The notes beneath the pieces are model-generated. The model ran no database searches and had not been told where the DNA came from. It was given only the letters and a program-made list of their open reading frames with translations. From Salminus brasiliensis (Eukaryota; Chordata; Actinopteri; Characiformes; Bryconidae): a stretch of 64,000 bases of DNA. Shown piece by piece: positions 9,395 to 21,570 of the stretch; the first letter of the stretch is position 1; the number at the start of each line of letters is the position of its first letter. The stretch covers positions 39,061,342-39,125,341 of the forward strand of contig NC_132880.1 of the NCBI RefSeq assembly GCF_030463535.1. Direction: 5' to 3'. Made by a program: the position numbers and the translations under genes.

Positions 9395-10300
9395 CATGAT
9401 TGTTGGCTGTAAAAAAAGAACACCAGCTAATGGATGAAATTAATTGATTAACTACACACATATATAAGTCAATATGTAGAGTTTCAGTCTGAGAAAAACT
9501 GCTGGGATCAAGAGCATGGTGGGCTGTTCTCCTTCACAGAATCAATCTTCAAGGAAAAATCATAAGAAAGACACCTTAGCTGTGAATTCATCACAAATGT
9601 CTCAACTGTTAAAGCAGGCTATAGAACATCCAAATCCACTTGGCTTGTGTTGATCATTAATCTTATTACATATTATAATTTTAATAAGTGAAGATATAAG
9701 TAAAGCAACGTTAGTATTACTTGTCTGATATTACATTTATTTAGCCATTCCCCTTATGCAGTAATGTTAACCTGTGCCCTGTTCAAAGATATGTACACTA
9801 GAAAGGTTGTACCTAATTAGAGGCTAGGCAATCATCAGATCATCAGCTAATTAAAAACACACGTGCAGAAACACTTGAACACAGTACTCAGTCTGATAAA
9901 GAATGCTAGGGTATAGGGAGTGTGGTGCACCTTTCTACTGTGCAGCGACTTAGTCTTTATGGGAAAGTCATTATAAGGTAACCTTAATTTTAACCTTGTC
10001 TAAAGAATTAGTGGTTTAAGCATGTTACAGAACAGCCATTTTCATTTGGTCTGTGCTGATAGTCAATGTTATCGAATATAATCATTTTGATGACTAAAGA
10101 TCATTTGATATTAGCATTTAAAAACATACAATAAAAAAGTTTGCAGATGGTTATAGGCTATACAAACAGAACGTACGCTAACTAACCACACATACCTGCA
10201 TGTCCACACTACTTATAGATTTTCAGTCTGATAAAGAATTCTAGGGTTCATGTACATGACTCAGAGAAACTAGTGGACAGTATAATTGTCAAGCTTGTCT
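9395..10300. repeat. Ancient tandem triplication, unit about 330-400 bp
   Basis: Three diverged copies of a landmark appear in order: TTTCAGTCTGAGAAAAACTG near 9482, CTCAGTCTGATAAAGAATGC near 9888, and TTTCAGTCTGATAAAGAATT near 10,219. Each is preceded by a GGCT.TA....AACA.GC.AACTAA-like region with ACACA. A second landmark, ACAGAACA(G/T)CCA...TTGG.CTGTG.TGAT, appears near 9628 and 10,023. Copies are heavily diverged and non-coding. Confidence 0.6.
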
Positions 10301-11484
10301 AGAAGAAGGGTTCTAAGTTCTCAGTTTGGCAATATTTTGTTCTCTAACGTGTGAAGAACCAGTAACGGTTCAGTAATGCCGGCCACCTATGCTTATGAAG
10401 ATTTCATTATAAGTTAATAAATAGCATTAAAAGTTAGCAATGTTGGAAAATGCAAGGGCTCTGTAACATCACATGTGGTACTGCAGAACTGCGGATGCAG
10501 GAGGTGGATCACAGTGACATCAGTTGCTGTGCCAATTCTGCAGACAATAATTAATTGTCTAAATTTACTTTATTGTACCCACAGCTCAATGTTCTGCACG
10601 TCATCATGACGTAATCACACCCACTTATGAGAGCACAGAGGGGTTAGTGTTTTTAATCATTAACCTCGTGTATGGAGAGATGAGGCAGAAAAAAAGCTCA
10701 GCCTAGAAATCCGTCTCCTGTAGCTGTCTTGGGCGTGTGTGTGCCATTCCGTGCAGAGTTTAACACAGCGCTCCACATTAAAAGAGCGCGTTGGCTGTGC
10801 CCCGCCTTAATTAGATGCTATTTAAATACATATGAGCAGAATGAAAAAAAAGAAAGCCAGCAGTGGCATCCACCGAATATCATAAGCAGCCTATTTAACC
10901 GAGGCCTTGGGATACATTCTATTTGGATTTAGAATAATGTGTTGGCTTGGTGTAATTGCTGACCTACAGCAAGTGTGTGTGTGTGTGTGTGATATGTGTA
11001 TCTACTAGTAATAGTGTGCTGAGTCTCCTGTGGTTTCTCTGCTTTCCCCCTTTTTTTCCATGGTAGCCCTCTGTCTCTGTGGCGATTTGGCCCGAGGCAT
11101 CAGATAAATCAGCAGCATTAGGGCCTTGTGTGTGTGCAGCTCTTTTATCTGACTGCAGACATCAATCTCTCAGATGAGTCTTCTTAACTGGCACCTACCC
11201 CTGTGTTCCTCAGCCAGAGCGAGAACCAGACGCTCCTTATCGAATCACTTGTGTTCTAAGAGCGAGTGGTTTAAGTTCATTTGGAAGGATTGGTGCAGCT
11301 GTTAAAGGCCCTTCAGCACCGTCAAAACTGGAAGCTTTACAGTATCGTAGAAAACAACAAAAACAACTTCTCCTTAAAAGTATCAAACGCAGAAGGTGAT
11401 AAAAAGGTTTCCGAACACTGAAAATATGAAAATGAGAAGATCTTCTTATACAGGAGTTTACTGTGATATTCATGCTGAAAAAAA

Positions 11485-11990
11485 AAGCTGGCTGGCCAGC
11501 GTGACCAGCATCACCAAGCTGGTTGACCAGCAAGACCAAGCTGGTTGATTGGTATGACCAGCATGACTAAGCTGACTGACCAGCGAGACCAAGCTGGTTG
11601 ACCAGCGTGACCAGCATGACCAAGATGGACTACCAGTATGACTAGCATGACTAAGCTTGTTGACCAGCATGACTAAGCAGCATAACCAGCAAGACGAAGC
11701 TGGTTGCCCAGCACATCCAGCATCACCAAGCTGGTCGACCAGTATGACCGGCATGACCAAGCTGGTTGATTGGTATGACCAGCATGACTAAGCTGACTGA
11801 CCAGCGAGACCAAGCTGGTTGACCAGTGTGACTAAGCAGCACAACCAGCAAGACGAAGCTGGTTGCCCAGCACATCCAGCATCACCAAGCCGGTCGACCA
11901 GTATGACTGGCATGACCAAGCTGGTTGACCAGTAAGACTGGCATGACTAAGCAGCATACACTATGCTGGTCAAGAGCTGGTTAACCAGTT
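11485..11990. repeat. GACCAG/CTGGTT minisatellite with 221-bp higher-order repeat
   Basis: The short words CTGGTTGACCAG, ACCAGCATGAC and AAGCTG recur irregularly. A longer block starting CTGGTTGATTGGTATGACC occurs at 11,541 and again at 11,762, 221 bp apart, showing a second level of duplication. Chance open frames in it are repeat artefacts. Confidence 0.85.
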
Positions 11991-12284
11991 AGCTTACCGA
12001 CATAGGGGATGTTTTTGTCTGCATGAACAGCTTTTCAACCACCTTCACCATCAAAGACTTAAAAGAAAAAGCTGGTCTTGAGCTGGATGTTTCAGCAGGA
12101 GTGACTTGTAGCATTTCTTTATAATAGAGTAAATGGCTGTCCAAGCTGATGTAGTTGCTTTAAATAAGGTTATTCTTTATGAATACAGGTTGTGGGGTTT
12201 TGATTCTAATGGTTCCTTCATGTAACTCTGCGTATTCTGTAGTAGAAAGATAGAAAAGGCTTTATCTTTCAGGGACTGAACACG

Positions 12285-12309
12285 AGAGAGAGAGAGAGAG
12301 AGAGAGAGA
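12285..12309. repeat. (GA)n microsatellite
   Basis: About a dozen uninterrupted GA units. Confidence 0.95.
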
Positions 12310-12439
12310 TTATGAATAGAGACTGTGGAGACTGTAGGAGATTGTGTACATGATTATTCTGCAAATAGGGATAAAACACCCTTGTTTTGGAGATGTAGCA
12401 GTATATTAGTGCTGGTATGTTGTGCTGTGTAGTTATTTT

Positions 12440-12912
12440 CACTATACAGACAAAAGTATTCGGACATTTGCTCATTCATTGTTTCTTCTAAAGTGTTATC
12501 AAAAGAGAAATATTCAAAAGTTTATCCTGCTTTTCTTGAAGTAACTGTCTCCACTGTCCAGCGAAAGGCTTTCTGAAGTTGGAGCACTGCTGTAAAGATT
12601 TGATTGCATTCAGTGACAGAGTGTTAGTAAGGTTAGGATGTTGGATGATCATCACCCCACCTCATACCCAACTCCCCAACTCATCCCAAAGGTATTGGAG
12701 CACCATCAGTCCAGAGAGAGTCCACAGTCCCTCTGCTCCACAGCTCAATGCTGGGGGCTTTATACCCCTCTATACCCCACACCTGGCATGAGGCATGGTG
12801 CCAATAGGCTCATATCTATCTGCTCCAGAGAGTCTTTATTCTAGCAATGGGTTTCAGCAACGGGTGCAACTAAAAGTAGCTGAAATGTCCACAAACATTT
12901 GGACAAATAGTG
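12440..12912 (+). mobile_element. MITE family A, copy 3 (near full length)
   Basis: It starts CACTATACAGACAAAAGTATT and ends GTCCACAAACATTTGGACAAATAGTG, with the expected landmarks in order (GGAGCACTGCTG, GATGTTGGATGATCATCACC, CACACCTGGCATGAGGCATGG). It lies immediately before the GC-rich region proposed as the elmo1 promoter. Confidence 0.85.
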
Positions 12913-12954
12913 CAAGTACATGTAATGCAGATGTGTAGATGTACAGTGCTGTGT

Positions 12955-13640
12955 TTGTGGACTCCATGCTGGGCTGGCTTTCGTGAGGCTCTGAGTGAGA
13001 GGGCGTGGCCAGCGCTCAGGGTTCCTACGCTGCGATTGGTCCGTGCGCTGCCTCGCTTTCTGAGCGGAGGGAACCAAGCAGCAGAGGGTGGAGGAGGAGG
13101 AGGAGGAGGAGGAGGAAGTGAAAACAGCAGCAGTGTCTGTGCTCTGAGCGAAACACAGAGACAAACAGAGAAAGATAGGAGACGGGGAGCGCACTGCTAC
13201 TGCTCCCAACTCCCAACAGCAGCACTTTGGTGGAGCCTCGCCGCTTCAGGTTAGTGAAACGCCTCCGTGTTGCTTCTGCGGCGCGGCCACAGACCAGACC
13301 ACACCAGACCAGCCGGCCGGTCTGTGTCTCACTTCTCCGGGCGGTGGGTGAATAGTTTCCCGCTGGGCTGAGGACAGCTGGCCGGTGCGGCACCCCTGCG
13401 TGTGATTATACGAGTGGACATAAACACACGAGAGATGGCGAGGAGGGAAGGAAGGAAGGAAGGAAGGGTGGGAAGAGGTTAAAGGGGTGAGGAGAGTGGT
13501 GGCGCCCACCTCGTCTCCCTCTCTCTCTCTCTCGGGCTATCTAACTTTAAAGGTTTTATTCGGCGCCTGGCTCTCCGTGTTTCGGCGTGACAGCAGGGTA
13601 GCCTCCAGAACAAGACCCAGCTAACTTTGTAAAGCAAGTG
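12955..13640 (+). promoter_or_regulatory. elmo1: CpG-rich region, candidate elmo1 promoter
   Basis: This is the most GC- and CpG-rich stretch before the elmo1 coding exons: TGCGATTGGTCCGTGCG (a reverse CCAAT-box-like ATTGG), GGGCGTGGCC (Sp1/KLF-like GC box), and many CG dinucleotides through 13,640. It contains a GGA array (13,088-13,115) and an AAGG array (13,443-13,467). No other plausible gene starts here, so I infer an elmo1 promoter. No transcript evidence is available. Confidence 0.5.
13100..13249 (+). other. elmo1: Candidate non-coding elmo1 exon 1
   Basis: CGCCGCTTCAG at 13,239-13,249 is followed by GTTAGT, a usable splice donor inside the CpG-rich block. The elmo1 coding start lies in an exon with its own acceptor at 46,855, so at least one 5' UTR exon must exist upstream. 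The start at 13,100 is arbitrary. Confidence 0.3.
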
Positions 13641-13954
13641 TCGCCTTTTGTCCACAGAGCGTCGTGTGTCAGCCTGCAGTGTCGCCTCACACAGCTGTAC
13701 CATGAAGCAGCAGCAGCAGCGTTTGCCATGAAAACTGCACGAAAAGTGGAAGTTTACAGTATAATGTATACATTAAGGGGCTTGTCAGCGTTGCAGGGGG
13801 TCTGTGTGAATTTAGAGAGGGTTGATTGGCCTTGTAGCTGTTAATGAGAGGTGCTATTAGCGTGTTACGTGATGGTTTTAATGGGATTCAATTTCCCCTA
13901 GGTTTACTGGGATATCTGAGGGTTGGAAAGTGCCATTGTTTATGTCTACATTGT

Positions 13955-14331
13955 TAGATAGGTCAGATAGATAGCTGGATAGGTCAGATAGATAGCTGGA
14001 TAGATCAGATAGATAGCTGGAGAGGTCAGATAGATAGCTGGAGAGGTCAGATAGATAGCTGGATAGGTCAGATAGATAGCTGGATAGGTCAGATAGATAG
14101 CTGGATAGGTCAGATAGATAGCTGGATAGGTCAGATAGATAGCTGGATAGGTCAGATAGATAGCTGGAGAGATCAGATAGATAGCTGGAGAGATCAGATA
14201 GATAGCTGGAGAGATCAGATAGATAGCTGGATGGGTCAGATAGATAGCTGGATGGGTCAGATAGATAGCTGGAGAGATCAGATAGATAGCTGGAGAGATC
14301 AGATAGATAGCTGGATGGGTCAGATAGATAT
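13955..14331. repeat. 21-bp minisatellite (GGTCAGATAGATAGCTGGATA)n
   Basis: About 18 copies of a 21-bp unit, with sub-variants after CTGGA (TAGGTC, GAGGTC, GAGATC, TGGGTC) arranged in runs. The period is a multiple of three, so it produces a spurious long open frame on the minus strand reading a YLTYPAI-type repeat. Confidence 0.96.
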
Positions 14332-16539
14332 GAATGTACATAATTACAACATCATTAAACATACAGTAATACTATACAGTAGGAAACTAGATGCTATGTC
14401 TAGTAATGGATAATGACCCATGATGTCTTCCTACTGTAATGTTCCTGTCATTTATTATTGTTTGTAGTAAATGATGGTAATTATTAGAATGTGTTATAAT
14501 ATTCTGGCTGGCCTTCTCATTCACTTTCCTCTGATCTGCAGTCTTATCTGTGCAACAGCTACTTCTCAAGAGCATCAGGGTTAAGGCGCACAAGCACCAG
14601 AGTACAGTTTAAGGTCAGGGTTAGTTTTTAAGGTGAGGTTCGGATCTGGGAGCCGGCAAAATCAACGTATCAAGCTTCTATATAAAGCCTAAAATGAGGC
14701 TATGCAGATGCAGTATACTGCACGATTGGTATATGAATCCTGCAGAACCTCCTGCAGTATTTCTGTAGGTCGTCTACATCCACTAAAAGTTCAGTGCACC
14801 AGATGTCCTCTTTCTTCCTTCGGTTTTGAACAAAACCTCAGCTTATTTGGGAGAATGGGTTGACGGCGTTGGACAAGACTTTGTCTCTTTGCAGCGTCGG
14901 TCGCCTTCTTTCATCCTCAAGTAGTTGAGTCACTTGTTGGGCTTCAGGCTAATGGTGACATCAGTGGCTTCGCCCAGTGAACTCATGTCCATGCTGCACA
15001 GACTGGCCAGCACGCATGTGTCCGTACAGAGCAGTCCAGAAGCACACGTCTTATGTTTTTGGGTCAGATCTCATTAAATCACAGCGGAGTCAATGCTTAA
15101 TGGATGGCTGTAGTCATGGTCGTAATAGCAGTGGACTCACTCACATTCATATGTGACTAATGTGTGGTGTCCAAGGTCCAACTGCTTATTTGATGGCTAT
15201 CTCTGTTATTATGAGGACAGCTGATGACAGTGTGTAGTGCAGTACATACACATGCCTCACATGTGTCAGAGCTGGTTGGTTTATTGAGCATCACTACACA
15301 CATGTGGTTAGTTTGTCCACTTTCAGGCCACTTAACCGAGCTTAGAAACACAGAACATGTGGTGTAGAAGGGTGTCAGTTGAGATTGTAGGCGCCTTCTG
15401 CCTGTTTTCCTGATATCAGATCTGTGGGGAAGCAGCAGAGTCAGCAGCAGAGATTGTCTGTTTTTCTCCTGAACGTCCGGCTTGTCTAAATGTGAGAAGG
15501 AGCTCATTTGAATTTACCGCATGTCTGACGTGGATATAAATTTCTTCTGCAGTTCCTCAGTCTCTCACCTTCCACTTTCAATTTACGATCAGTTCTGAAC
15601 TGTTAGCGGATCTCACTTCTCTCTCTCCTTCCCACCCAGCTCATATCCAAACTCTTTAAGGGAGTTGTTGCTTTGTAAATTGCTGCTCTGCTGATGGGTT
15701 CCTCCCTGCCCTGTCTTATCTCTGCCTCTTAATGGCGGGTCTCCTGGAACAGTCTTCACTAGAACCCTGTATTGCAGGTTTAGACACTTCACTTTTTATG
15801 CACTGAAGTTGCTGTAGTTGCTGAAAGGGTTTTCTGGGGCTAGTCGACACACTCTGATGGCGGGTAGATCAACACCCTTCCTCCACTGGGCCGTAGTTTG
15901 CAGAGTTTGATTAATTTGCATCCCAGTTGAGATGAATGTTGCCATGCATGTAATTATCGCCTCTGGTCTTAGATTAATTACAGAAGACGACAGGTGCAAA
16001 TGGAGGTGTTAAAGCCATAATGATGGGAGTCTGTGAATTATGAGGAGACTTTCTTGTATTTGGATATTTAAGCCCTCATACTCAGCATCAGTACAGAGAC
16101 AGGTAATGTTCTGTAAAAGCTCCCTGGACAGAAAATAGTCACCATGAGTGTTTAAGGTGGTGGTAACTTCAGGCTCCTGAGGATGGCATTGAACGAGGGT
16201 GTCATTTTCATCTTTCAACCGCAGTTCTGATGAGACTGGGATTTTTGCCACTGCTGGTAGACCCGTATGACCGTATGCAAATTTAGCTACCTCCTTTACA
16301 CAATGTCCTTTGGCATGCCCAAATGCAATCACTCTTTTTTGCCAACTATTAACATCTGCTTTGCAACCCATTTTCCACACGAGACATTTACTTCACTGTA
16401 CCACCTCTTCTCAATCTGTAAATCCTGTCGCACACCCCGCAGGTGTTTACAGCCTGTGCAACGCAACTTGCAGGAGTCTGAACTTACTACCACTTTCAAC
16501 ACGCAAGACTTACATTCAAGTTATGTTACATTAGTGGTA

Positions 16540-16666
16540 GAAAATAGTGTTAGGAGTCTCACCCAAGGACTCTTATCGGTGTAGTGTGGTGTGCTTGCCC
16601 AACCAGGGAATCGAACCCTAGTCTGCTATGAGGAATTCAGTGTTGTTATCCACTACACCATACCGC
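16540..16666 (-). mobile_element. tRNA-derived SINE on the minus strand
   Basis: In reverse complement the segment 16,592-16,666 reads as a tRNA-like head: GGTATGGTGTAGTGGATAAC (box A) and GGGTTCGATTCCC (box B). It continues into a non-tRNA body with AGAGTCCTTGGGTGAGACTC. The two ends of the acceptor stem do not pair and it lacks a proper 3' end, so it is a SINE rather than a functional tRNA. It is a different family from the one at 5491. Confidence 0.75.
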
Positions 16667-17784
16667 AAAGTTTTGTACCAACTGTAAACATTTTAATTAA
16701 AACTCTCCATCTTTTCTTAGCACTACTACTGAGCCTTTAATTGTGAGGACAGTGATGTTTTCTGTGATATGGACCCTTTATGCATTATTGTACTCATGCA
16801 CTAAACTGAATATAGATGATTTAGGGTCTTAACCCACCAGATTTTCCTTATAGCCGTACAGTCAGTAACCAAGGAATACAGCAGCATGCCCATGTGCTTG
16901 CTCCTCTCCTGTATGAACTTGTAGCACCTTGCTGGTGCTAGTTTGGCACATTATGCCAGCCTCTCAGCCTCTGCCTGGCCACAGAGTGTCTTTTGTACAG
17001 AGGCTCACCATAGAGCTGTGCCTCTGCTCTCTGCAGCTGTGTGCTCGAGGTCTGTCCAGCTGTGCTTGTCTGTATGCTCCAGCTGTGGCTGCTGTAAAAA
17101 GTTTCTCTTATAGTTCTCAGATGCGGAGGCTCCTGGCCGAACCCTCAAGCCAGAATATCAAGCAGCGTCCCCGTGGCTAGCTACTCTTCCCCCCACCGTC
17201 TCCTCACTTCACCACCTCTCCTGTTCCGGCACTGCCATTAAAAGAGCAGTTGGCTCAGGGCGATGACGCTAACGAACTTGGAGCTCAAATGCAAATCTCT
17301 ATAAATCCAGCAGGGATCCTGATACCACTCCATGGATCATATGGCTTTAAAGTACAGCACTAATGGCTTAGATCTTGATCCAGTTTAGCCCAGACTTGCT
17401 ATCAGGGTGAGATTTAATGTTTATGTACTGTGACATGCCAGGTGTTCTGGGTTTATTGCTTGTGGTGCCACTAATTCACTGGTTCCCTGACTATAAGAGT
17501 ATTTCTGTGGGATGGACAGCATTAAACTCTGTTTCAGACCTCCTGTACAGAGAGAGACCGGTGAGAGAGGGCGAGTCTCTTTGACCTCTTGTACTGCGGG
17601 TCCCATCATACCAAAACTGAAAATCTAATTGGAGAGCACATTTAGAAGACTAGGCAGTAAAAGAGTAAAAGTGGAAGTGAAAATCTAGGTCGTTAGTAGT
17701 AGCATATAGGAACAATGCAAGGAATGGAAACAACAACAATATAGGAGTTGTGGACTGATGTGTCCAAATGTGATGCTTTTGATG

Positions 17785-18500
17785 TACAGTGACATGCAAA
17801 AGTTTGGGCCCCCCGGTGAAAATGTTATTGTGAATAGATAAGTGTGTAGAAGATGAACTGATCTCAGAAAAGCACACAGTGAAATACAATCCATTCCTTT
17901 TAACACTTGAAGTAAGATTAGATTTGTAAATTTGTACATTTTAGGTGGGGGGGTGGGCACCATGCAAAAGTTTGGACAGTCAAGAGATTTGAGCTTTTGC
18001 TTGTTAGAGCTATGGCTTATGTGTTAATACTGTTTGAAATGTCAAAAATGGTCAATTTCAAAGCTTTATAAATACTCCTCATTTAATAGAAATGTATTAA
18101 TTTCTCCTTAAATGGTGTCCCAAATATCAGAAAACTTAATTGTCCTTAAACATCTCTTTCCGGTAGCCATATTTCTCAGTTCATAATGTAACGAAAAGAA
18201 CGGTTGAGGTCAAGTTGAGGTCTGGAAAGCCTAGAAAACTTTTTGTCCTGTGGGCTGATGAAAATGAACTATGAGAGATGTTTGGAGAAAAAAAAAGAGT
18301 GTGTTCTACAGCACTAATGATTCTTAACACATCTCAAAATCCACAATAGACTACTTCAAAAGGGGCAGTTTAAAGGTTTTGCCGTGGCTCGCGCAATCCC
18401 CTGAACTTCATCAAAAATCTGTGGATAGACCTCAAAAGAGCAGTGCCTGCCAGATCTATGAATGCATCATGAAATATTATTTTTAAATGTTGGTGAAATC
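17785..18500 (+). pseudogene. Tc1-like transposase fossil
   Basis: It starts TACAGTGACATGCAAAAGTTTGGGC, a Tc1-type terminal motif repeated near 17,960. Broken transposase traces follow: TTTGTCCTGTGGGCTGATGAA reads FVLWADE (second catalytic Asp block) near 18,241, and after a frame break AATCTGTGGATAGACCTCAAA reads NLWIDLK near 18,417. Frames are broken by shifts and stops. It is a dead element. Confidence 0.75.
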
Positions 18501-19257
18501 TAAACATCTGTCTGATGCTGACGTGAATCCGATATCATCAAGTTAGCAGGGCTGTGCTGTGCTTGGGCTCCTAAGAAATCTCCCCATTGCTTCAACTTCT
18601 AAGAAAGACTGCACTCTCTTTGCCTGTAGCTTCCTTTGCTTTGACAAGTGAATTCCTTCGTTTTCAGCCTTTGCCGGATATTGCATTATCAGCTGCAGTT
18701 TTCAGACTGTTTGTTTTCTAGAGGCCAGATTTGCCCTTGTTCTTTGGATTGCATTTTCCTGTTGATGAACTGAGTGCCATTAGATCTTATTAGGCCTAAC
18801 CCCACTAGAAATGTTTGTTTTGGGCGTGCCTGACGTCTGCATTGTGAACTTCCTTTGTGAGACTCGCTTCAGTTCTTAATCGGGACAGTCATGAAAATCG
18901 TTCATGGTTTTGTTTCTCTGCAAGATCCCGCTGTGCTTTTGTGTGAGGATCTCTGCGGTATCTGTTACAGTACAAAGAGTGCTGATTGTATTACATTGGG
19001 CACTGAGGTCCTCTTTGCAGTCTGACCTTGACTTTAAACGCACAACTACAGAGAGTGGCAAGTTGGGCAGATGCTGAAGAATGCAGTTCTGTTATGAGGA
19101 TTTGGTCAACTTGCAACTTTCCTTAAAAAGGCTATCTGACCCTTTTACACAGTGAGCTTAAGAAAAATCAGCGGGTCTCCATATCGATTCATCAATCCTC
19201 CTGATGCTGAAGCCACATGAGTGTCTTAATTACAGCACTATACTCTCTCTCCATGAA

Positions 19258-19432
19258 CAAAATGTAGTTTATTACTAGATGTAGTTTGATCATCCAAGTA
19301 ATAAGAGGATTCAAGCCTAAATGAAAAGGGGGCTTCTCTACTAGCTACTGTTATTTTTTCCCCCCAACTAGTTTATGTATTCATATACTTGTGTGTTATT
19401 ATGATATATTGTTATTATATAGCCATATTTCC
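19258..19432. repeat. Local duplicate, copy 1
   Basis: The segment from ATGTAGTTTATTACTAGATGT to TTATTATGATATATT is repeated at 22,039-22,185 in the same order, with small indels (for example GTAGTTTGATCATCCAAG against GTTTGATCATCGAAG). Confidence 0.85.
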
Positions 19433-20381
19433 TATCAAGAGCTGTGCAGTGAGAGTGTAAATTAACTGTTAAAAGGTTTTTGCATGTTTTTAGACGTTTA
19501 GATGTCTTTACATACAGGTTCATTTCTGACACATTAAAGGGCTGAAACCACTGCCAGAACACTGTGCTGTCCATTTGACAGTATTCTGCAGGCTAGTCCT
19601 CATTTCTCTGAAATAACAACTTCCATTGAGAATATCTCTGACTGTCCATGTCATATGGCACCAGTGCTCTCCTAACACAAATTTCCCCATTGGATTGACC
19701 CAATTTGCCTGCACTATCGAGCGCTGAACCCATCTGATTAAAATGCACCAGTGGTCACCTTCAGCCAAGTTCAGTTTTCAGCACCACTGATTATGTTGGG
19801 CAGCTTGGCACTACAGCTGGCACAGAGTGTGGTTTCGGTGACAGTTGTTTTCCCTTAACATCATATACTCATAAAATAAGTCGGCCATGAGGACACGCGG
19901 GGGGAAGAAAAACTGCTGAATCTGAGATCTGGTGCCAGGATGCCTAACATGAACCCTCCACAGTTTCTGACAGCAGTCTGCAATGAATATCTCACCCAGT
20001 TTTAGATCTCCTGAGCTGTAGATCAGGGATGCGTAACTGCAGTGCTGATGCGCTGCTGAAGTGTTAAAAGGGCTGTTGTTACAGCACCAAAGCCACAGTT
20101 TGATGGCAAGGCACATAAAGCGAGAGAGTATATCTGGTAAGTTTAACTGGGTAGTTTTGGAATTGTAGAATTTATTATAACCAATTATAATAAACAATGA
20201 GTATGTGCTTATTTTTTTGACCAGGTTCTCAGACTAATTATAAGAACAGGAATAGCAAAAGCTTGCTGTTGAGCTACAATCTGGAGATACAAGCATGAAA
20301 CGGCCTTCTGCATAAAAAAAATGAAAATAATGGTGTATAGTCGTCTATATACAGTATAACTACACTCTCATAGGAATTTAG

Positions 20382-21062
20382 TAGGATAACTAATACAGGA
20401 TAGGGCCCCCCTTTGCTCTCAGCTTCAAATCTTTATGCAATGGATTCCATGAATGTGAAAGACATTTAAGACTATTGAAGTAGCCATTAGATGATGATGA
20501 TGATAGATTGTGGCCATAAAGGGACAAACATGGTCAGCAACACTACTCGCATAGACTGTGGCATTCAGGCGATGATTGTTTAGATTAATTAGACCAGAGT
20601 GTGTTTATCCAGTTTCAGCTGTCCAGTTTTGGTTAGCCTTTGCCCACTGCAGCCTCAGCTTTCTGGTATTGGCTGACAAAAATGAAACCTGACATTTCGG
20701 CTACATTAGTCCGGCAGTAATTGGAGTTCTGCTTTGCAACCAGCCAAAAACTCACAGAAGAGATCGGAGTAGGCTTGAATAATCAGATAACTCCAGAAAT
20801 TCCATAATAAGCGTATTTTTGGGTGCATGCAAATTCACTCGCTGTTTGTGATGATGTTCTGAAAATCTCAGGAGACCAGCAATTCTAGAAACACTCAAAC
20901 CAGCTCATCTGGCACTAACAGTAATGCCATGCTCAAAATCACTGATTTTTTTTTTTTTTTTTATGTAACATATTCTGATGTGAACCTTACCTGAAGCTGC
21001 TGGCTTATATCACTGCTGCCACACAATTGGCTGGTTAGATGTTGTGAGTGTGTTCAACACCC
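20382..21062 (-). pseudogene. Tc1-like transposon fossil, minus strand
   Basis: Read in reverse it matches the layout of a common fish Tc1 family. ATTAGACCAGAGTGTG near 20,590 corresponds to a degraded SDE motif. CAGGAGACCAGCAATTCTAGAAACACTCAAACCAGCTCATCTGGCAC near 20,870 corresponds to the N-terminal helix-turn-helix region, and TGCCACACAATTGGCTGGTTAGAT near 21,020 to the terminal non-coding part. It is heavily decayed and has a T-run at 20,946-20,962. Confidence 0.65.
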
Positions 21063-21531
21063 ACTAGATTCCTCCTGTCACAGTTATGCTATTAGTGCGT
21101 ATTTAAAAGTAGTTTTAAATCTTGCCAAAAATAATTGAACCAAGTTGATTGTGATGTAAAATCTAAGATTTCATGTTTTATTATTTTGTTTCCTAAAAAA
21201 ATAATCATATGGTCATATCAAGCTAAAATTTGCAAAAAAACACCTTAGCAGATTGAGATGGTAGGTTTCTCTCTGCAGTGCCTGATATTAGAACGAGGCG
21301 AGCGGTTGCTGAGAGCTGCAAACTGAAATTGTTTAGTTTCTTTCTTTTTATTGTTGTTTTTTTATTTAAATTTTTTTATTTTATTTTGGTATGTGAGCCG
21401 CTGGAATGCCCGTATGCTATGCTGTCATCTAGACATGCTCGACCTGGTCTACCGCTCCAGTTGGAATGCACTTCAGGTGTTTTTCTTTTCTACTGGCCTG
21501 CACTGTTTGATCGCTCATTGTCTCCGTCTGC

Positions 21532-21534
<3 letters not shown>

Positions 21535-21567
<33 letters not shown>
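21535..21567. repeat. (CT)n microsatellite
   Basis: Some fifteen CT units; chance open frames run through it on both strands. Confidence 0.95.

Positions 21568-21570
<3 letters not shown>

Larger units (their letters stand above)
8861..12950. other. Intergenic region rp9-elmo1
   Basis: About 4 kb with no supportable coding gene. It contains a hAT-like MITE (9008-9260), an old three-copy tandem repeat (9395-10,300), an apparently unique stretch (10,300-11,480, with an 18-bp GT run near 10,975), a GACCAG minisatellite (11,485-11,990), a GA array (12,285-12,309) and a family A MITE (12,440-12,912). Confidence 0.75.

Noticed and set aside
12841..13393. 122-codon open frames in the GC-rich region before elmo1
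   Set aside because: Overlapping frames on both strands reflect GC-rich DNA and the GGA array. None has homology or a good start context.
13955..14331. CRISPR-like array or repeat-protein gene (138-codon open frame on the minus strand)
   Set aside because: The units are directly tandem with no unique spacers, and the period of 21 keeps a chance frame open. This is a vertebrate intron minisatellite.
16592..16666. tRNA gene on the - strand
   Set aside because: tRNA-like, but with no matching acceptor stem and a SINE-type continuation.
17785..18500. Active transposase gene
   Set aside because: The DE and NLW motifs lie in different frames with stops and shifts between them; it is a fossil.
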